Position numbers and translations under genes: made by a program | Shown: piece after piece, positions 63,890 to 64,000 of the stretch | Position numbering within the stretch: the first letter of the stretch is position 1 | Layout: each line of letters starts with the position of its first letter | Assembly: GCA_030529845.1 (NCBI GenBank) | Contig: JAUMWB010000001.1 | Span: 717,729 to 781,728 of the forward strand | Origin: Rothia sp. (in: high G+C Gram-positive bacteria) | GTDB lineage: Bacteria; Actinomycetota; Actinomycetes; Actinomycetales; Micrococcaceae | Length of the DNA stretch: 64,000 bases | Direction of reading: 5' to 3' | The notes under the pieces: generated by a model | Seen by the model: only the letters and a program-made list of their open reading frames with translations | The model's database searches: none | What the model was told of the DNA's origin: nothing

Positions 63890-64000
63890 GCCGAAATCAG
63901 CATTTGTGAGCACCTCCACACAAAATATGATTACTCGCCTGCAAAACGGGTTATAGGCAGAAAAGTGTGTCCCCAACACCCCCACAACCCAATCAACACA

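Overview
The window is 64 kb of chromosome from a moderately high-GC Gram-positive actinobacterium, most likely a Micrococcaceae member and closest in character to Rothia. The reasons are the actinobacterial gene order (leuC-leuD-murA-plsC-gpsA-ddl-thiL-DAK-recG-rsmD-coaD-yceD-rpmF-rnc-mutM-smc-ftsY-amt), frequent GTG/TTG starts, a base composition that looks near 60% G+C (lower than Kocuria or Micrococcus), and an oleA-oleBC-oleD operon like that of Micrococcus luteus. The species cannot be fixed by reading alone. No phage, insertion sequence, integron or CRISPR array was seen.

Layout. 1-7.3 kb: the 5' part of an ammonium transporter gene behind a GlnR-type box, then ftsY, an MFS transporter on the opposite strand, and smc. 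7.5-12.3 kb: the oleA-oleBC-oleD operon for long-chain olefin synthesis. 12.3-24.7 kb: mutM, an amino-acid permease, rnc, rpmF, yceD (DUF177), coaD, an aminotransferase, a LURP-one-like gene, rsmD, recG, a DAK2-domain gene and thiL. 24.7-34 kb: a proline/serine-rich surface protein, a DUF3515 lipoprotein, the ddl-gpsA-plsC-murA envelope cluster, leuDC and a divergent IclR regulator. 34-40.9 kb: two adjacent dynamin-like GTPases, a tRNA-Gln/Glu/Glu cluster, gltX and a fumarylacetoacetase-family gene. 40.9-47.9 kb: an ABC-F gene with a leader attenuator, ilvE, leuB, a dinJ-yafQ toxin-antitoxin locus with a third overlapping gene, and thrC. 48-55.6 kb: a two-component system, an ABC exporter, a lipoprotein and a Tat-exported SGNH hydrolase. 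55.6-64 kb: metG, serA, ilvC, ilvNB behind a transcription attenuator, an orphan gene and tRNA-Lys.

How the genes fit together. Branched-chain and related amino-acid synthesis is spread over the window (ilvB, ilvN, ilvC, ilvE, leuB, leuC, leuD, plus thrC and serA) and shows local control: a peptide-leader attenuator before ilvB and an IclR (LtbR/NdgR-type) gene divergent from leuCD. The kinase/regulator/ABC-exporter block carries the same 16-bp palindrome before the kinase gene and before the transporter gene, which suggests an autoregulated envelope-stress or drug-export module.

Most notable regulatory reading: the ABC-F gene has a good promoter, a 7-codon leader ORF with a strong ribosome-binding site, and four alternately complementary segments in which the leader ORF covers segment 1. 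This is the architecture of erm-type, antibiotic-induced translational attenuation. The most unusual non-coding element is a pair of structured intergenic repeats (after mutM and after serA) that share a hairpin core with compensatory base changes. Starts marked as revised were moved from the longest open frame on the basis of ribosome-binding sites or family alignment.
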